A DNA stretch of 64,000 bases, taken from Klebsormidium nitens. Its lineage: Eukaryota; Streptophyta; Klebsormidiophyceae; Klebsormidiales; Klebsormidiaceae. Below are positions 1-13,400 of the stretch, piece after piece. The notes below the pieces were generated by a model that saw nothing but the letters and a program-made list of their open reading frames with translations, had not been told where the DNA came from and made no database searches. The stretch lies in assembly GCA_000708835.1 (NCBI GenBank), contig DF237230.1:1-64000 (forward strand), in the 5' to 3' direction. Made by a program: the position numbers and the translations under genes. The first letter of the stretch is position 1. Every line of letters begins with the position of its first letter.

Positions 1-856
1 TAACCGGCAGCCATCCGGCACATGATGGGTAAGCGTTATTAAGAGCGGCACCCTATCCTAAATAGGAGCGGCGAGACCCGCTTTTTCCGATAGGCTTGTT
101 AGACGTGCGTAACAAACCTCAATTCAAGGTACTTATGTTTGCAACTAGGTGGATCTCTGCCATGCGGGAGACTGGTTGAACGATGTCTGCCATCCGGCCG
201 CCACATTGTTCCAACATCCGTCAGTAGCCGCATGGCGACTGAAAATCCGTATTGCCAGTAAAAGTCTGAGATTCAGCTTCATCCGTTCGAATCACATTAT
301 GCTGACAAACCCCATCTCGTATGCTGGGAGTCAACAGCTGGTTTGGGACCAGCGCGTATGGCGACGTCAACGAGGAGAATACCAAGACGAGAAGGATGGA
401 CGCGGGGGAGATGCGCCTAGTAAGCAATATGTTCCTCTCTCTTTAAACTGTCCGGATCCAGATTTCGGATGCCCAGAGATTGCCAAAAACAACTTTCCCC
501 CGTACTTCGTTCGCTGGGAGTGCTTGCCGGAATCCTGCCATTCCAAAAGCCAGGAGTCGGAACCTCTGCATGATCGTGAATCAGCGGTTTGCTTCGTAAA
601 CACCTGACGCTTCGATAGACCGTCAGCTAGACTTTCTTTTTCGACAATGAAATTCCCCAGTCTCGCAATCCGCGTCCTCGGAAAATTCCCATGCCCTTTT
701 TGCTATCTGCGGATCTCACTTGACCAGAATTAAAGACAAATCGTTTTACCGGTTTGTTTTCGATTCACCGGTTGTTTCTTTCCGCAGCCTATACTCTTTC
801 TGGACTCTGACTCCCTTTTCTGGAGAGACGGTGTAGTGAAATCCTCTTGCTGGCAG

Positions 857-1048
857 GTGCACGCGTTTGGGCACCTCGACGGCGACCTCGGGCTAAAGAA
901 CGGAGTGGTCGTGGCCGCCGCAAGCGAGTCGCTGGGCCTGCCCGCGGACGTCCGCGACACGCCCGGGGTGTACAAGGACGTCCGGAAGATGGTCCACCGC
1001 TTCGACCGGGAGGAGACGGGGGCCATTCTCACCAAAGTTCTACTTTGC
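857..1048 (+). CDS. Internal exon of an unrecognised gene
   Basis: An open stretch of 64 codons lies between a good acceptor (TGGCAG) and a strong donor (TTTGC|GTAAGT). The reading starts VHAFGHLDGDLGLKNG and contains LGLPADVRDTPGVYKDV, with coding-like composition (GC-rich, third-position G/C), unlike the flanks. I do not recognise the family. It enters and leaves in phase 0. It may belong to the same gene as the terminal exon at 2166-2412, but that exon needs incoming phase 2, so at least one exon between them would be missing from this model. The last part of the exon, including its donor, is copied twice just downstream. Confidence 0.45.
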
Positions 1049-1345
1049 GTAAGTCTTGAGACTTAGTCTGTTTTTTCTTTCGCAAAAGAAGCGGAGTGTC
1101 AATGTTAAGAGTGGTGGGAAAGCTTCGGGTACATCTTTCTGACGCCAGTCTCTTAGACCGGGCCCATTCTCACCAACTACTTTGCGTGAGTCTTGAGAGA
1201 TGGTCTGCATTTTACCCCCCAAGAAAATCTGGAGTATCAACGTTAACAATGGTGGGAAAGCTTTGGGCAGACCTTTTGACGCACAATTACTCCGATGGGG
1301 CCCATTCACACCGACTAGAATCGGACTCCGCGTGAATAATGAGGC
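1021..1345 (+). repeat. Tandem copies of the exon 3' edge, period about 139 bp
   Basis: The segment starting GGCCATTCTCACCAA at 1021, which spans the exon end and its donor, recurs at about 1161 and again, more decayed, at about 1299. The second copy keeps a good donor (TTTGC|GTGAGT). Shared downstream words (AGTCTTGAGA, GGTGGGAAAGCTT) show that intron sequence was duplicated together with the exon end. Confidence 0.7.
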
Positions 1346-2165
1346 TTCAATCTGTTATATTGCGGAGATGCAATGCGTCTGAAGGCGAAGATGCTTTGCG
1401 GCCATGTTGTTTACTCAAAATGCGACAAAACAGAGATATAGGGAGGATATGGGGGTATCTTGACCAGCTAAATTCGCGGCTTGTTGACTCTTTGCACAAG
1501 TGAAAAGAGAACTCTTCTGTATGTTCGGTTTGTTCGAAGCCGATAGCACATGGTCAAAGTACTCCGCTTTGCACTTCGAAGATGTTTACGAAAAGGAGAC
1601 GGGCAGCCTGGTCAGTCGCTTCACGCTAGTCATGCCTCTGTTTCGTGGTCACTTCGGCCAGTTATAGCAAAGACCAGCTTGTATCTAGACAGGTCGCTTT
1701 CAGAAGGAGACCAGCGTGCCGCTCTCTTACTCAATGTCACGCCTTCCTCAAGAAAAGTTGGTCGCACTCTGGTTGCATTTTTGAGAGCCCTACGTTTTAG
1801 CTACTGAGCAAAGGATCTGATATTCCTCGCCGTCGATGGCGCCAATCTTGAGGAATTGTCTCGCAGGAACGGCACAACTTCTTGAATCTTGATGACAGTT
1901 TTCATCTTGAAAGCTTGCTTGTCTATGCATGTTTCTTAGCAGGAGTCCGCTTGCGATCTGGATTCGACTTTGGTTCCATTTTACACTAGCTCTCTATGCT
2001 TTTGCTAGTAGATGCTCCTTGTTAAGTGCCGCCCATTTTCAGCGCTCCCATGATGAGTCCGTAAAGAGACTTTGCCCTGGTTAACGTGTTAGGAAACAAA
2101 CCCCCCCACACTCAACCTTTGACACTATCCTCCCAAGTTTGGCCTGACACGCCCTCGTCCCGCAG

Positions 2166-2412
2166 ATGCGGTGTCATGATCAACGCGTCCAAGCGCCCCA
2201 ACAACGAGACCATAACCACCGCCCACTTTCTGACCGGGGGGAACGGACACGAGCTCCGTTACTACAGCCCTTTGCTTCAGGCGGATCGGCCGGCACTGCC
2301 GACTCCGGAAGCGTCGCAACCGTTGCTCGCAGAAGGGGGATACACTGGCGACGATCGACAGTCCGCGCCGAGGATTCGCAACTTTGTGCAGTCATTGAGT
2401 GGGGAGTTTTGA
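2166..2412 (+). CDS. Terminal exon of an unrecognised gene
   Basis: After the acceptor CCCGCAG an open frame of 82 codons runs to TGA at 2410-2412. It contains CGVMINASKRPNNETITT and then HFLTGGNGHELRYYSPLL, and ends NFVQSLSGEF. The composition is coding-like and the exon enters in phase 2. The family is not recognised. It is placed as a last exon because no good donor precedes the stop. Linkage to the exon at 857-1048 is likely from proximity and strand but unproven. Confidence 0.45.
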
Positions 2413-4491
2413 GGAGCACGGACCGTCACCTGCGTTGAGTCTGTGATATGAATGTTTTCAGCTCAGATCGAACGCAGAATCACTCCGGAAGGATGAAGGG
2501 ACTTGGTAATCTGCTGATGAGGATAGATTTGAATCTTGGGCAGATTTTAATCTGACATGAGACCCATTCAAACACAAATTTCACATGGCACACTTTGAAA
2601 GCCTCTCAGTATGTGGTGCCCCAACTGCCTCGGGTTTCACGAGCGCAAGCTTAGGGGCGCGTATAAGCTCGACTCAAGCGGCCGCAGTTACTACATGCCT
2701 ACGGCCTACTTCCATAAGTTGCTTTCATGCATGATTCCTTGTACGCATCGACCGGGCCGATTCAATTGAACGGAGAAACCAGAGACGGAATCCTTCCAGT
2801 GACCGATGCGAGGTCGACAATTACATGATTGAGGCAGGCTTTGCATACATGACGATGATCGTGTTCCGGACATTTTCAAGTTTGAACTGAGTGAGAATTC
2901 AAAGCACTATGTATGCAAGACTACAAGACCGTCGTTGAGAAATGGTGCCAACTACTTGAACGGTCGAGGTGCTAGGCACATAGCCAAAAGTAGACATCAG
3001 CCGACTGCCGGTACGTGAGCTTATGCAACAGGCTGGCGTCGGAGCCAGGGATTGAACCCGCGACCATTGGAGAATCACAGGAGTTTCTCAGTTTGGACCT
3101 TAACCACTAGGTTAGACGGTTGCAACCGGATGACCCCTTCAAACATGCATTTGGGGCGCCAGCTTCCCTAGCTTGTTCATGACAACAGCAGCTGCCATGC
3201 CAGCATGATACAAGCCTAATCCTAGGTGCAGAGGCGCAACATTTGGGTTCGTAGCAGAGACGGCAACTTCATACTAGAATCTTTCATGCAATGCTGGTTG
3301 TCTCTCTACGAAGGGCACATTTGCTGGATCTGAGCTGCCCAGGAAGTGCCACCTGTCTGCGTGGCGGAGTCGCTTGCGAACAAGCCGGTGATGACACTCT
3401 TGCAGAACAGCAAATGAGGTTTGTGTAAGATTGCAGGAAGAGAGTCAGACTTGGCTGCTAGGGAAAAGGGAGCTTGGTAAATTGCACCACCTCGCGAAAC
3501 ACTTGTCTATATTACAGACCAGGGGCATGGGGCATTGGGCATCAAAGTAGCTGAACTATTCCAGGCTGCCTTTTTTGTGGACACAAAAGTATCTCTGGAA
3601 ATGAGCTTCACCTTAAACTGCTGACGGGGGCTTAGTTGTAGAGTTTGAAAACAATTGAGAGTTGAAGCTGCAGGTGAGGAACACCAATGAGCCCATGCGG
3701 AGTTATGTCACTTTTTCAAACTTGTGAGGTCAGACTCGATCAATTGTGTAATGTGACCACCTTTCGCACGTCCACTTCTGGTGGTTGATGGCTCGCTTTG
3801 AACAAAGCGTAGTGGTCGCCCGAAAGACTGGGCAATTGCTTGATTTAGCCGTTGTCTGTGAACAAAGCGCTTTCATGCTAAGTTGCTGTTGATTATGACT
3901 GGTGACTAGTTCTCTTCAGTTGCTTTCTGACACTTTAGAATGATAATTGAGTTAGATCCTCTGATCTTTCGTTCTCCGCAATGGAGTAGAAACATAAGCA
4001 GTGTCTTGCTTGCAATGCTGCAATATGTCAACTACAGCCCCAGGGAGATCCATAACAAGGTTGCCATCTGAATGTGGACAGTGCTTTCGACCACTAATTT
4101 CAAGGAGGCCTCTCCATTGCAGCTTCACTTGCTCCTTGCAGAATATTATTCTTGAGGCAAAATGGGGGCAGACTTTGCAAATCAAAGTGCCCTCTGAACT
4201 CTGCGTCCTTGTTGTGTTGAGAAGATGCTTCTTCTGGTTCCCTTCTGCAGCATCTTGTTGATTGCAGTTACAGCATAATGGGGGGAGATTTCACACCTCT
4301 GAACTCTCCGTTTGGTTTTGTTAAGAATTGCAACAAGCAATTAGAATCCAGAACAGTGCGCTTTCAAAGACACGGTCCGAACCACTTGAAGTTTAAATAG
4401 TCGACGACTTTGCCGACTGTGATCGACCACCTCAAAGCTTAGCTTCGCCTCGAGAAAAAAGGTGCATCTTCATCCTTGCAGTGGAACTAGT
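2413..4491. other. Intergenic, no gene recognised
   Basis: Only short chance ORFs are visible. The one recognisable item is a tRNA-like sequence on the minus strand near 3.03-3.12 kb. The last part presumably holds the promoter and 5' leader of the TBC gene. Confidence 0.5.
3034..3119 (-). tRNA. Degenerate tRNA-like sequence (pseudogene or SINE head)
   Basis: Read on the minus strand, an A-box-like TAACCTAGTGGTTAAGG is followed by a GAGAA/TTCTC hairpin where a class II (Ser/Leu-type) variable arm would be, a B box GGTTCAATCCC, then CTCCGAC-G-CCA. The 5' side does not complement the 3' acceptor strand, and one T-stem pair is lost. The genomic CCA is also unusual for a eukaryotic nuclear tRNA gene. 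A functional tRNA is therefore unlikely. A tRNA-derived SINE head or a tRNA pseudogene fits better. Confidence 0.5.
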
Positions 4492-7400
4492 ATGGGGAGC
4501 CACTCGTTGGCAACTCCGGAACCGTCTGAGAATCAGGAGCCAATTGAGAACGAGGCGGTGCTGGAACCCGCAAGCTTTTGGTCGAGGGCGCGGGTCGCGT
4601 TCTACAGCGCAATTGTCAACCAGAAGCATGGAGAGCTTTTGCACTCGGAAGGTGAGACGTTTGGTATTACACAAAATCCTGCTGGAAGTTATGAAAAGGT
4701 GTTCTAGAAAGTTTTTTTTGGAAGAAGGATTGATTTCTTCGTAAGCAAGCGGTGGGAGCAGGAGTCTGCAAATTACAAATCTCAGATGTCATAAGGTTTC
4801 TTTTGGACTTGTTCAAAACAAGAGGACGAGGTTTCATGTTGTCAAAAGACCAAGAGGCTATCAAAAATACTTTGCCTTGGTCATAGACGGCTACATAGTC
4901 TGGCGCTTTGAGAAGGTTATCAACAAGCCACCATCAAAGACTGGACTAAGAGCAACTCTCTTGGCATGATTAGTCATCATCATCCGTTCTTCCCTTGGGA
5001 TGAATCATCGTCACAACTTGACTAGAAGAGCCTTGAGCCCCGAGGATTGAACAGTACTGAAGGTTACCATACTCTAAAACCTAGGTTAGATTTCTCTTAC
5101 GGGCTTTCGTTAAGCTAAACCAGGATCAAATCTGGACTCGCACTCTACAGCTTGTTACGAAACCTGTCTTTGTTTGTTGCAGGAACCGTCTCTGGAGATG
5201 CTCCAGAGGAAGCAAGGGAAGCAGAGGTTGCACATGATGAAATGCCCCCAGAGTGAGCAGCAAGCTTTTCATTTGCCACAATAACTTCTGAGGGTTATTC
5301 ACTTAGAGATTCCTCTATGTTGACTAATCAACAAGGTGGATTTGATGCAGATTTTTCACTAGCAATGAACCCAGACTCAGAAGGGGTGGAGGAAACCTAG
5401 AATGAGAATCCTCCACTGAAGACGTTGGACATTTGTGGCAGGCCATCAGTGACCGAAGTGAAGCAAGAACAAATTGCCACAGACAGAAGTTGTCCCTCCC
5501 TCCCTCGTATAGCTGTGGATTCTCAAACCCTCTACAAATACGTTTGGTTGGGAATATCATTCACCCGCTATACTTGCCAGTGCGTCAAGTGAATCTGGCC
5601 AAGTCGACGACATTGCATGGTGCCCTCAGAGACTTCGTTCTGGTCGCCTTGTCTAGGCAGTAAGACTTCGTGGCAAAAGAAGAGGGCGAATTTAGAGTCA
5701 GACGCAGTATACATTGAGGGGTGTGAATTTTGAAAGCAAGAGTGAAGAATTGCGCCCCATTGAGGTCTTAAATCCCACAGAACTCTGGACGAACAACACC
5801 CCGTCAAGTTGCCATGCCCGCTGGTTCCAACAATTGTGCGAATAATAGATTTTTATTGTTTATTATTTGCACAAATAATTTACCCTCCTGCAGGCCGCAG
5901 CGCGTTGGCGAACAGGTCGAGTACAGCCAATCGATGCGCGACACCTGGCTGCAATATTTGCACGAAGAGATCACGCTGCTCAAGGTGGGGTTTCTTCCAT
6001 GTAACCCTTCCCTTCAAACTCTTACAAACTTGTGTGAGTTTGACAACCCTCTCATATACGGTTTGCTGGATGTGGGCCGTGTGTAAGGGGACTGTTTGTG
6101 AAGTAAATCACCTTTTTCTCCGGTCTTTTGTCCATATTGATCAAGTTAAGGGAAACGTTTGGGTACGAATGTTTCCGGCATGCCCTCAATACACCGCCCG
6201 CTCGACGGGTTCTTAAGGAGCTCCCTTCTGAGAAAGTCTGCCCTGGGAATGGCCTCTGGGAGCTCTTGTCGTAAACCATCAACATACCTTTTGAAAACCG
6301 GTCAGACTGCTCGGCCACTTTCCTTTCCGCTTCCGAGTCACCGATCCTGAAGCGCTTTGCCAGAGCGCCGAGCATTGACCGTCTTTGAATGTAGATCTCT
6401 GAGCTTATTGTGGTTTGCGTACCATACTTCGTCCCCCAGCGCTCTAAATCGGTCAGCCAGTACCACTGAGGTGTGCCAGAATCGTCAGTCTGCTCCACAA
6501 GTTGCTTCAACATCTTTCTTCATGCATCGCTTGTCCTGTGCAGATCACGAGTCGAAGTCAGAACCCAAAGTGCTCTTGTCGTTCCCTCAAATCGAGCGCC
6601 AAAGCGAATTTCTCGCTCAAGCTTAAACGGCCTTCTTCAAAACGAAAGTCGAGTGCGACTTGCAGCTTAGAAATCAACCTGCTCTCGCCTTTTCTTCAGG
6701 TCCAGCGCCAAAACGACTCCCTCGCGCCAGCTCAGGACTCCCCCCCCGGCAGCCGCAAATCCCAACCCCCCAAGCGCTCCCCCTGGGCCGACCTTCCTTC
6801 AGCCTCTCCCCCTCCAAAAGCGACCGGTTCCCTTGTCAAAACCCCTCCGTCCTTTTCTCGAGTAGTCTCCGTTCGGACCGTCCACTCGCGGCCCCCGCGA
6901 CCGACGTCCGACGAGCTGCCACGTGGCATGCAGCCACTGGTCCTGCGGAGGCGGGGCCCGTTGATCCGTTCTGGGTCCCTCACCGCTCTAGTTATCTCTC
7001 AGGCACAGAAAAGCGGGGTGAGTGATTTCGGGGGCTCGGTAAGCGCGAAAGATCTAGGCGCGGAGGATTTGAACGGAAGCGATGCGGAGAGAAGGATGAG
7101 GGCCGGACGGAGGCAGCGCGCGAAATCGGGGCTCCCAGGGGGGCTGGAAAGGCTGGCGGAGGATCCCCCCCGGGCGAAGGCCCCCGCGAGTTCGGCGCAG
7201 CGGAGGGCGCAGAGAGCGGTCCTGGAGAGGAACGAAAGGTGCGCTGTGCTCGACGCGTCACTCAATCACATTGAAGGCCTGTGCCCTTTGTTCTTGAAGT
7301 TAGCCGCATACTGCGCCTTTCTGTTTTTCAGTAGGTCTTCCCACGTCGGTTGTGGAAACTGATAAACCCAATGTGTGCGAAGAAAAGGAGAAAACTTGGT

Positions 7401-10400
7401 CCGAGTGAATCTCGATCGCTCGACTTCCTGATGAAAGTCAAGCGCACTTGCCGATTATGCTGACATTTTCCAGGCAGTCCAACGCCCTCTTTCAGCCGAA
7501 GGGAAGTTGATTTTTGAGTGGCAACCCGAGCTGACACCGATTTCGGATCGGGAGCGTCCGCGCCGCATCAGGAAAGCTTGCTCTGGCCTGCTTGACAAGT
7601 GGCTTGGACCGTTGACAGCCCATCCAGACAGGATATAGAGGCCACTGCTTATTGCCCTTCCTTCGCTCGCATTCGCTCTCTGGTTATACACAGTTAAGTG
7701 TTTCGCGATTTTTCAGGGTCTCTCAGGTGCGTTTCTTCGTCCAGTGGGCTTCTGCTTCCACTCCTTTTTCTGGCCTTCCCTCCATGGTTGTTCTGTCCTC
7801 TTTCTCTCGTTTTCTGCTGCTGTATGAAATGAATAGTGAGGGCGCCCAGGCATACAGCCTGACGTCGTTTCGATCGCGTGTGACGTCATGCAGCGGCATC
7901 AGCGCTGCGACCGCGGCCGCGGAGGCGGCCCACGTGGGTGGAAAGCGCGTGCGCAGCATGTGGAGCAAGATGAAGATGGCGCTCGGGAGCCGCAGCAAAG
8001 ACAAGTCCGGGCCGCGGGTGAGGGTTAGGAACGGCAGCGTTTCTTAACCTGCGTTTTAACCGTCTTCTTAACCTGCGTTTAAGCGGCATGACATCGAAGG
8101 GTTAGCATGCCCGTTTACACAGTATTTTCCCTGTTATTAAAAGATTCTGCTGTACGGTATACATTATCGATCAAGAGTTCGATGCTTTCTGCAGTACCCG
8201 TGGAACACTCCTCGACTTTCTGCTGCGGCTGCCATTAACGGTTGGTAAAGCGCTTGGGCCTCAGAAGAATCATTATATGGGCTGGTATGGCAGTGGTCTC
8301 GTTTCGTATTTTTCCGCTGATATTCTGAAACTTTTGCGTTGGCTACTAACCAGCAATCAACCAAAGGTCTTAGCGGGCCATTTTGAAAAATCGAGGCAGA
8401 GTAACGGTCAGTGTTTTTAAACTTCCGTTGCGCTTTGGAGCATTGCGTCTTGACACGGACGTCCGAACGTGTCTGCAGAAGCCGGACATGGACGCCCTCA
8501 GTTCGGCGGTCCGTGCAGGGGAGCTGCCTCCGGCAAAGCGCGGCGCGGCCTGGCTGGCGCTGGCACTACAAGATGCGCAGGTGGGTTTCATTTCGAGCTA
8601 CTTGGAAGAAGGGATAGTGCAGGGATCATCCATCTTTCCAAGTCCGCGCTAGATTTTTGGACGGGTTGAAGGGGTCCTGTATGGAAAATTTTAAGGGAGC
8701 GTGTTTGAGAAGTCGGGATTGGCACAAAGACTCTGCGTTTACATTGCTCAGCTTCAAATAGCAGGCTGTCTCAGTAACACATGTATGCATAGCCCTAAAA
8801 CCCTAAAAGCGCGGCGCCGTATCGGTGGCGGGTATCATAAAGCCATACGCTTTGAACCAGCTAAGTAGTAGGATATTGATCAGTGCGACGTCGGGGAATG
8901 CGGCAGTGACGGTTTGCTGACGGGTTAAATTGCGTTTGTTGTAACGGATTACCTGACCGGTTAGTGTGCTTCATGTTTCACAGCCGTCAGCCTGACGTCA
9001 TTGCTTGGCGTGGTGCAGGACATCGTCGACGCGAAGCGCCGGTACGCGAGCTTCATCGCCCTGAAACTAGATCAAGATCCGTAAGTTGACGCGTTCCCAG
9101 TTCGCGTATCTGCATAGTCCCTACGCGCATTCCGATCGAGAAACGGTCTCAAGCATCTTTGTGGTCAATCTTGGAAGAGCATTTACGGGCAGCCGAAAGC
9201 GTGCTCGCATATGCATCTCAACTTGACGATTCTGTCTGTAGAGAGATCAAGCGCGACATCAACCGGACGTTTCCCGAGCATCCGCTGTTCCAAGAGGAGG
9301 ACGGACCGGGTCAAAAGGCCCTGCTTAACGTGATGAAGGCGTATGCGGTGAGTCTCGCGTTGTTTGAAATTAAGCGTAGCCTTAAGGAAATCTTCGATGA
9401 AGCAATGCCTTGCACGATTGTTAATTTTGGTGATCGAATCCTTGTTTCGTCTGTGCCAACTTTGGACTATGTACTTACATTGTCGGCCACCGTTCAGAAA
9501 TTCTGGTGCTCCGTACAAGATTTGTTAACCATCTTTGCGAACAACCTGCACTCCCGAAAGCTATATTGTGTTCGATCCGGATCTCGAAAGTCCAATGCGG
9601 CACACAATCTATGATTTCACCCCGTGCGCCAAGAACCAACAGGGAGGCTTCACAGTTTCCTAAAGATTTTGCCAACCTGAAGGCACCTCTTCTGCGCAGA
9701 ACTCAAAATGTCCAGCGAATAATTGTCGAACAGGTTGCGTGCGCCCTGATTCCCCAATCGGATTACTTCAAAGAATCGCAGATAGAGTACGAGGTCTCAG
9801 GGTAGCGGTCAAGTGGACCGGTCAATCCTCAGAGGGCAACGTCGACGCAACAGTTGCACTTCATACTTGGATCCAAAAGTCTAGTCCTCTTTCAGGCATA
9901 CCATCCCGAAGTGGGCTATTGCCAGGGCTCGTCCTTCCAGCTGTCACGTCAACTCCAAATGTTCAAATTCTGACGCGTACGCGCTCATCATTCCGACGCC
10001 CTTTTCAAGCCGCGACGACCGGGTTCTTCATCAAAAAAAAAAAGGAAAACCGAAAAGAGAGAAATCAAATCATTCATTAAGCCAGTAAGCTTCTCCTTTC
10101 CCACCAGGCTTACGACCCCGAAGTCGGCTACTGCCAGGGCATGGCCTTCCTCGCCGCTATCTTTCTCATGCACATGGGCGAAGAAGACGCGTTCGCGGTG
10201 CTCATTCACACCACGTACCGCTGCGGTTTCCGTGCGACTTTCCTCCCGGACATGGACCAACTCCAGGCCCGGCTGTACCAGCTGACTCAGCTGGTGCAAG
10301 AGGCCCTGCCGCAGCTGGATGCGCACATGGAAGAGCTGGGGATTCGGCCGGTGAGGCGTAAAACAAGGCCTCTCGTTCTTTCGCGACGGGAGCCTCCGAT

Positions 10401-13400
10401 CTTCTATTTGTTTGAACACAGGCTTTTGTTCCAAAGGCTCTGTAAGCGCTTCTTAAAGCGGGATGCGCACATGGAAGAGGTGGGGATCCGGCCGGTGATG
10501 CGCAGAACAAAGCCTTTTTGTCTTTGTAGTGTTGGTTTCTTTGGTCGCGGCGATTATGAGCTTTGCTCGAAAGTCCCTCTAAAGGTGGTTGCACTTGGAG
10601 TTGCACATGGAAGAGCTGAGGATTCGGCCGAAACGGCACAGAATTTTCCAGACGGAGCGCAGAAATTAGAAGTGGCTGGGGGACAGCACGAGATTGTATC
10701 GTGGCCGTTCATCTTTGGACATCCAAAGATGGACAGTACAAACTTGTTGCTATACAAGGGTTGTGCCATTCTTGATGCAGAAGCTTCTTGAAAACCTGTC
10801 CTGGTGCGCCTGGGCTGCCCATAGCTAAACTGGGGTTGTTACATGAAGATCGGACGGCTGCAACACGATCATGGCTAGCGCGACTTCGCCTGTCCGCTTT
10901 GCCTGCCAAAGCCGCTGTCTCCTTTTCATCTGCGTTTCGGAAAGTTTTGAGTGTTACTTGTACTCGAGACTTTGCTCGAATACCCCTGTGGAAACCGCTT
11001 AAAGCCCTCAACGGGAGCATGGAAAAGCCGAGAGCCTGTTAGTGAGGCACTATACAGGGCCTCTTGTTTCGGCAATTTAAGCATGTTGAATCGAGTCTTT
11101 CGCCATGTCTTTGGACCATTTTACCAACCGCTTGCCCGCCCTCAAGCTTGAACAGCACACTTGACGCGAAGTGAGGCCGTTGTAGCCTTTTGTTCCGGCC
11201 ACTGATCGCGCTCTTTATTAAGACTAATGGCGGCCTGTCACGTGGCAGGTGATGTACGCGGCCCCCTGGTTTCTGACCGCGTTCGCGAGCACCCTTCCGC
11301 TTCCGCTCGTGTTCCGCGTCCTTGACGTCATCCTCGCCGAGCGGAGCTCCGCCATGATCTTCCGCACCGCGCTCGTCCTGCTGCAGGCAAGTACGCTTTG
11401 CGGTTCCAAGGTTCTGAACTTTTCCAAGGCTGTAGGTCTTCCAAAGACAAAGTTCTGTTTATGCACGTAGGGTTTGTGAAGCTGTTATATAGGTGACGCT
11501 TACGGTCGTTCAGCCATTGCTGACTCCGCCCATTCGACAGAATAGCTTCGCGTCTCGTCCGTCAGTGGGCTAAAAGAAAACCTTGCTTCCTCAAGCCCGT
11601 ATGTTGATTTCGCTGTCGCTTTATCTTGATTGGGTTGTGCTTCAAGCCTTCGGAACGGCCAAGCGGGGCGGTCGGGCTTGTCACATGGTCAAACGTTTGT
11701 AGAAAAACTGGGCATTTCCACGGGAGTCCGCTCCTTTTACCTCCTTGGAGGTCAACTCGTCTCTAACATTGCTACAGCTTTTGTCAAAGCTCCCATGCTT
11801 GTCACGATGCCTGTTCTCGTAATTTCGCTCCTTCCAATACCTGTTATTTACCTCTCCGCATGCCAAACGACACCCTTTAAGGTGTTGCTCCCTCTTCAGT
11901 TTCTGCACCCCCCACCCCACCAAGCTGACTAGCACAAGCAGAATAGCGTCCTTGACGGCTTAGTGCATGTATCTTGATAAACACAACGCGCTTACTCTTA
12001 AAGGCAACTCAACAAAGACGATGGGGATTGGGCTGAATCGACTTTTTCTTCTCCCCGCAGGTCAGCCTGCGCCAGCTACTGCAATGCATCGAGGCGGAGC
12101 ACTTTGTGCACTTCGTTCGGCGGGAGCTGTCGGTCCAGCTGGATACTCTAGCGCCGGCGGACTTGGAAGAGATCCCCGCCAAAGCGCTGCGGGTCGACCT
12201 GCCCTTTGACAGCATGCTGCGACTGGAAGCAGGCAAGTGCCACATCAAACCTAGAAAACCTACTAAGAAAACCCCTAAAACTTCCAAGAAAGTCGGTAAT
12301 ACTTCAGGATATCAATCTGATACGTCTACCTTTCGACAGCATGCTGCACCTGAAAGCTGGCTGATCCAAGAGAAGGAGTAAGTGTCTGCGTATTTGAGCA
12401 TCAGTATTAGCAAGAAGACTATTTGCGAACAAGTTTGCCAAGCCTTGCGAAAAGGTCGTATTCTGCGCGTTCATTAGACCGCTGAATGAGTTTGCGCGGA
12501 CGACCAGAACACAGACTAGGCTGAGCAGTGTCCTGCGTGCGGTCAACCGGCAGTCCCTCGAAAAGGGGTCTCTTTTCGAAGCCGATCAGAGACAGACTCT
12601 TCCACAAGCAAGTTGTTGGATTTCATCTACTGGACGCAGAGTGTCGAGTTTCAGGACAATGATTCTTACCTCCAAATTTCCAGGCTTGGAAGCTCAGTGA
12701 GGTTTTGAATTCCCCGCGCAATTTGACTTGATGTCCGATACGTTTCTGCAGAATACGAGCTGCTCGCGGAGCTTGACGATCTCGTCGGCAGATAGAGATT
12801 TGCCACCACATAATATCAGACAGTCCTGCGGTTCTTCTAGATATTGTCTAGCTTACAGACTATCCGATGCGTTTTGCAGAATACGAGCTGCTCGCGGAAG
12901 AGGCCGCCACCGCGGCAAACGAGATCGACGCCGCTGCTGACGCCGGCCAGGCGGCCGCAGAGGCGTGGGAGAAAGCGCGCGTGGAGCTGGAAACACGTCT
13001 GGCCTTTGCGCTCCAAGCGCAGGTGATTAGTGTTTTCTCTGTTCTGAGTGCCACATTTCAAGCGCAGATTTGGTTTGTTGAGTGCTCTTAGTGTCCCAAT
13101 TTTCAAGCGCAGTTGGATGTGTTGAGTGTTCTTCGTGTTCGAGTGTCACTCTTTAAAGCGCAGATTTGGCTTGTTAAGTGTTCTTAGGGTCTCGAATGTC
13201 ACTCTTCGAGCGCAGATTTGGTTTATTGGTGACCTGCAAAGTGGAGCTGGCGAAATGGGCGAGCGTCTGCGCTGCGGGCACAGGGCAGCCTTTAGGGTCC
13301 GAAGTGCTATTCTCTGACGGCTGATTCGGCTTGCGTGTGACCATAACGGAGCTGCGCAATCTTCGCAATTAGGTATAGCCTGACTAGCTAAACGCGTCAA

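Larger units (their letters stand above)
12233..12879 (+). other. GC-AG intron (TBC intron 11)
   Basis: The donor is GAAGCAG|GCAAGT. Splicing at GC gives phase 1, which joins correctly to the AA-TAC-GAG start of exon 12. The nearby GT gives the wrong phase. It is the second consecutive GC donor in this gene. Confidence 0.75.

Noticed and set aside
149-607. 152-codon open frame at the window start
   Set aside because: No ATG at its start, no family motif, no splice context; equal-length frames overlap on the other strand.
7475-7620. Open stretch after a TTTTCCAG acceptor inside the TBC gene (KLIFEWQPELTPISDRERP)
   Set aside because: No acceptor gives the phase needed after exon 4, while exon 5 at 7894 joins directly in phase; treated as intron.
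8796-8812. Two copies of CCCTAAAA, a telomere-type word
   Set aside because: Only two units inside a TBC intron; far too short for a telomere or interstitial array.
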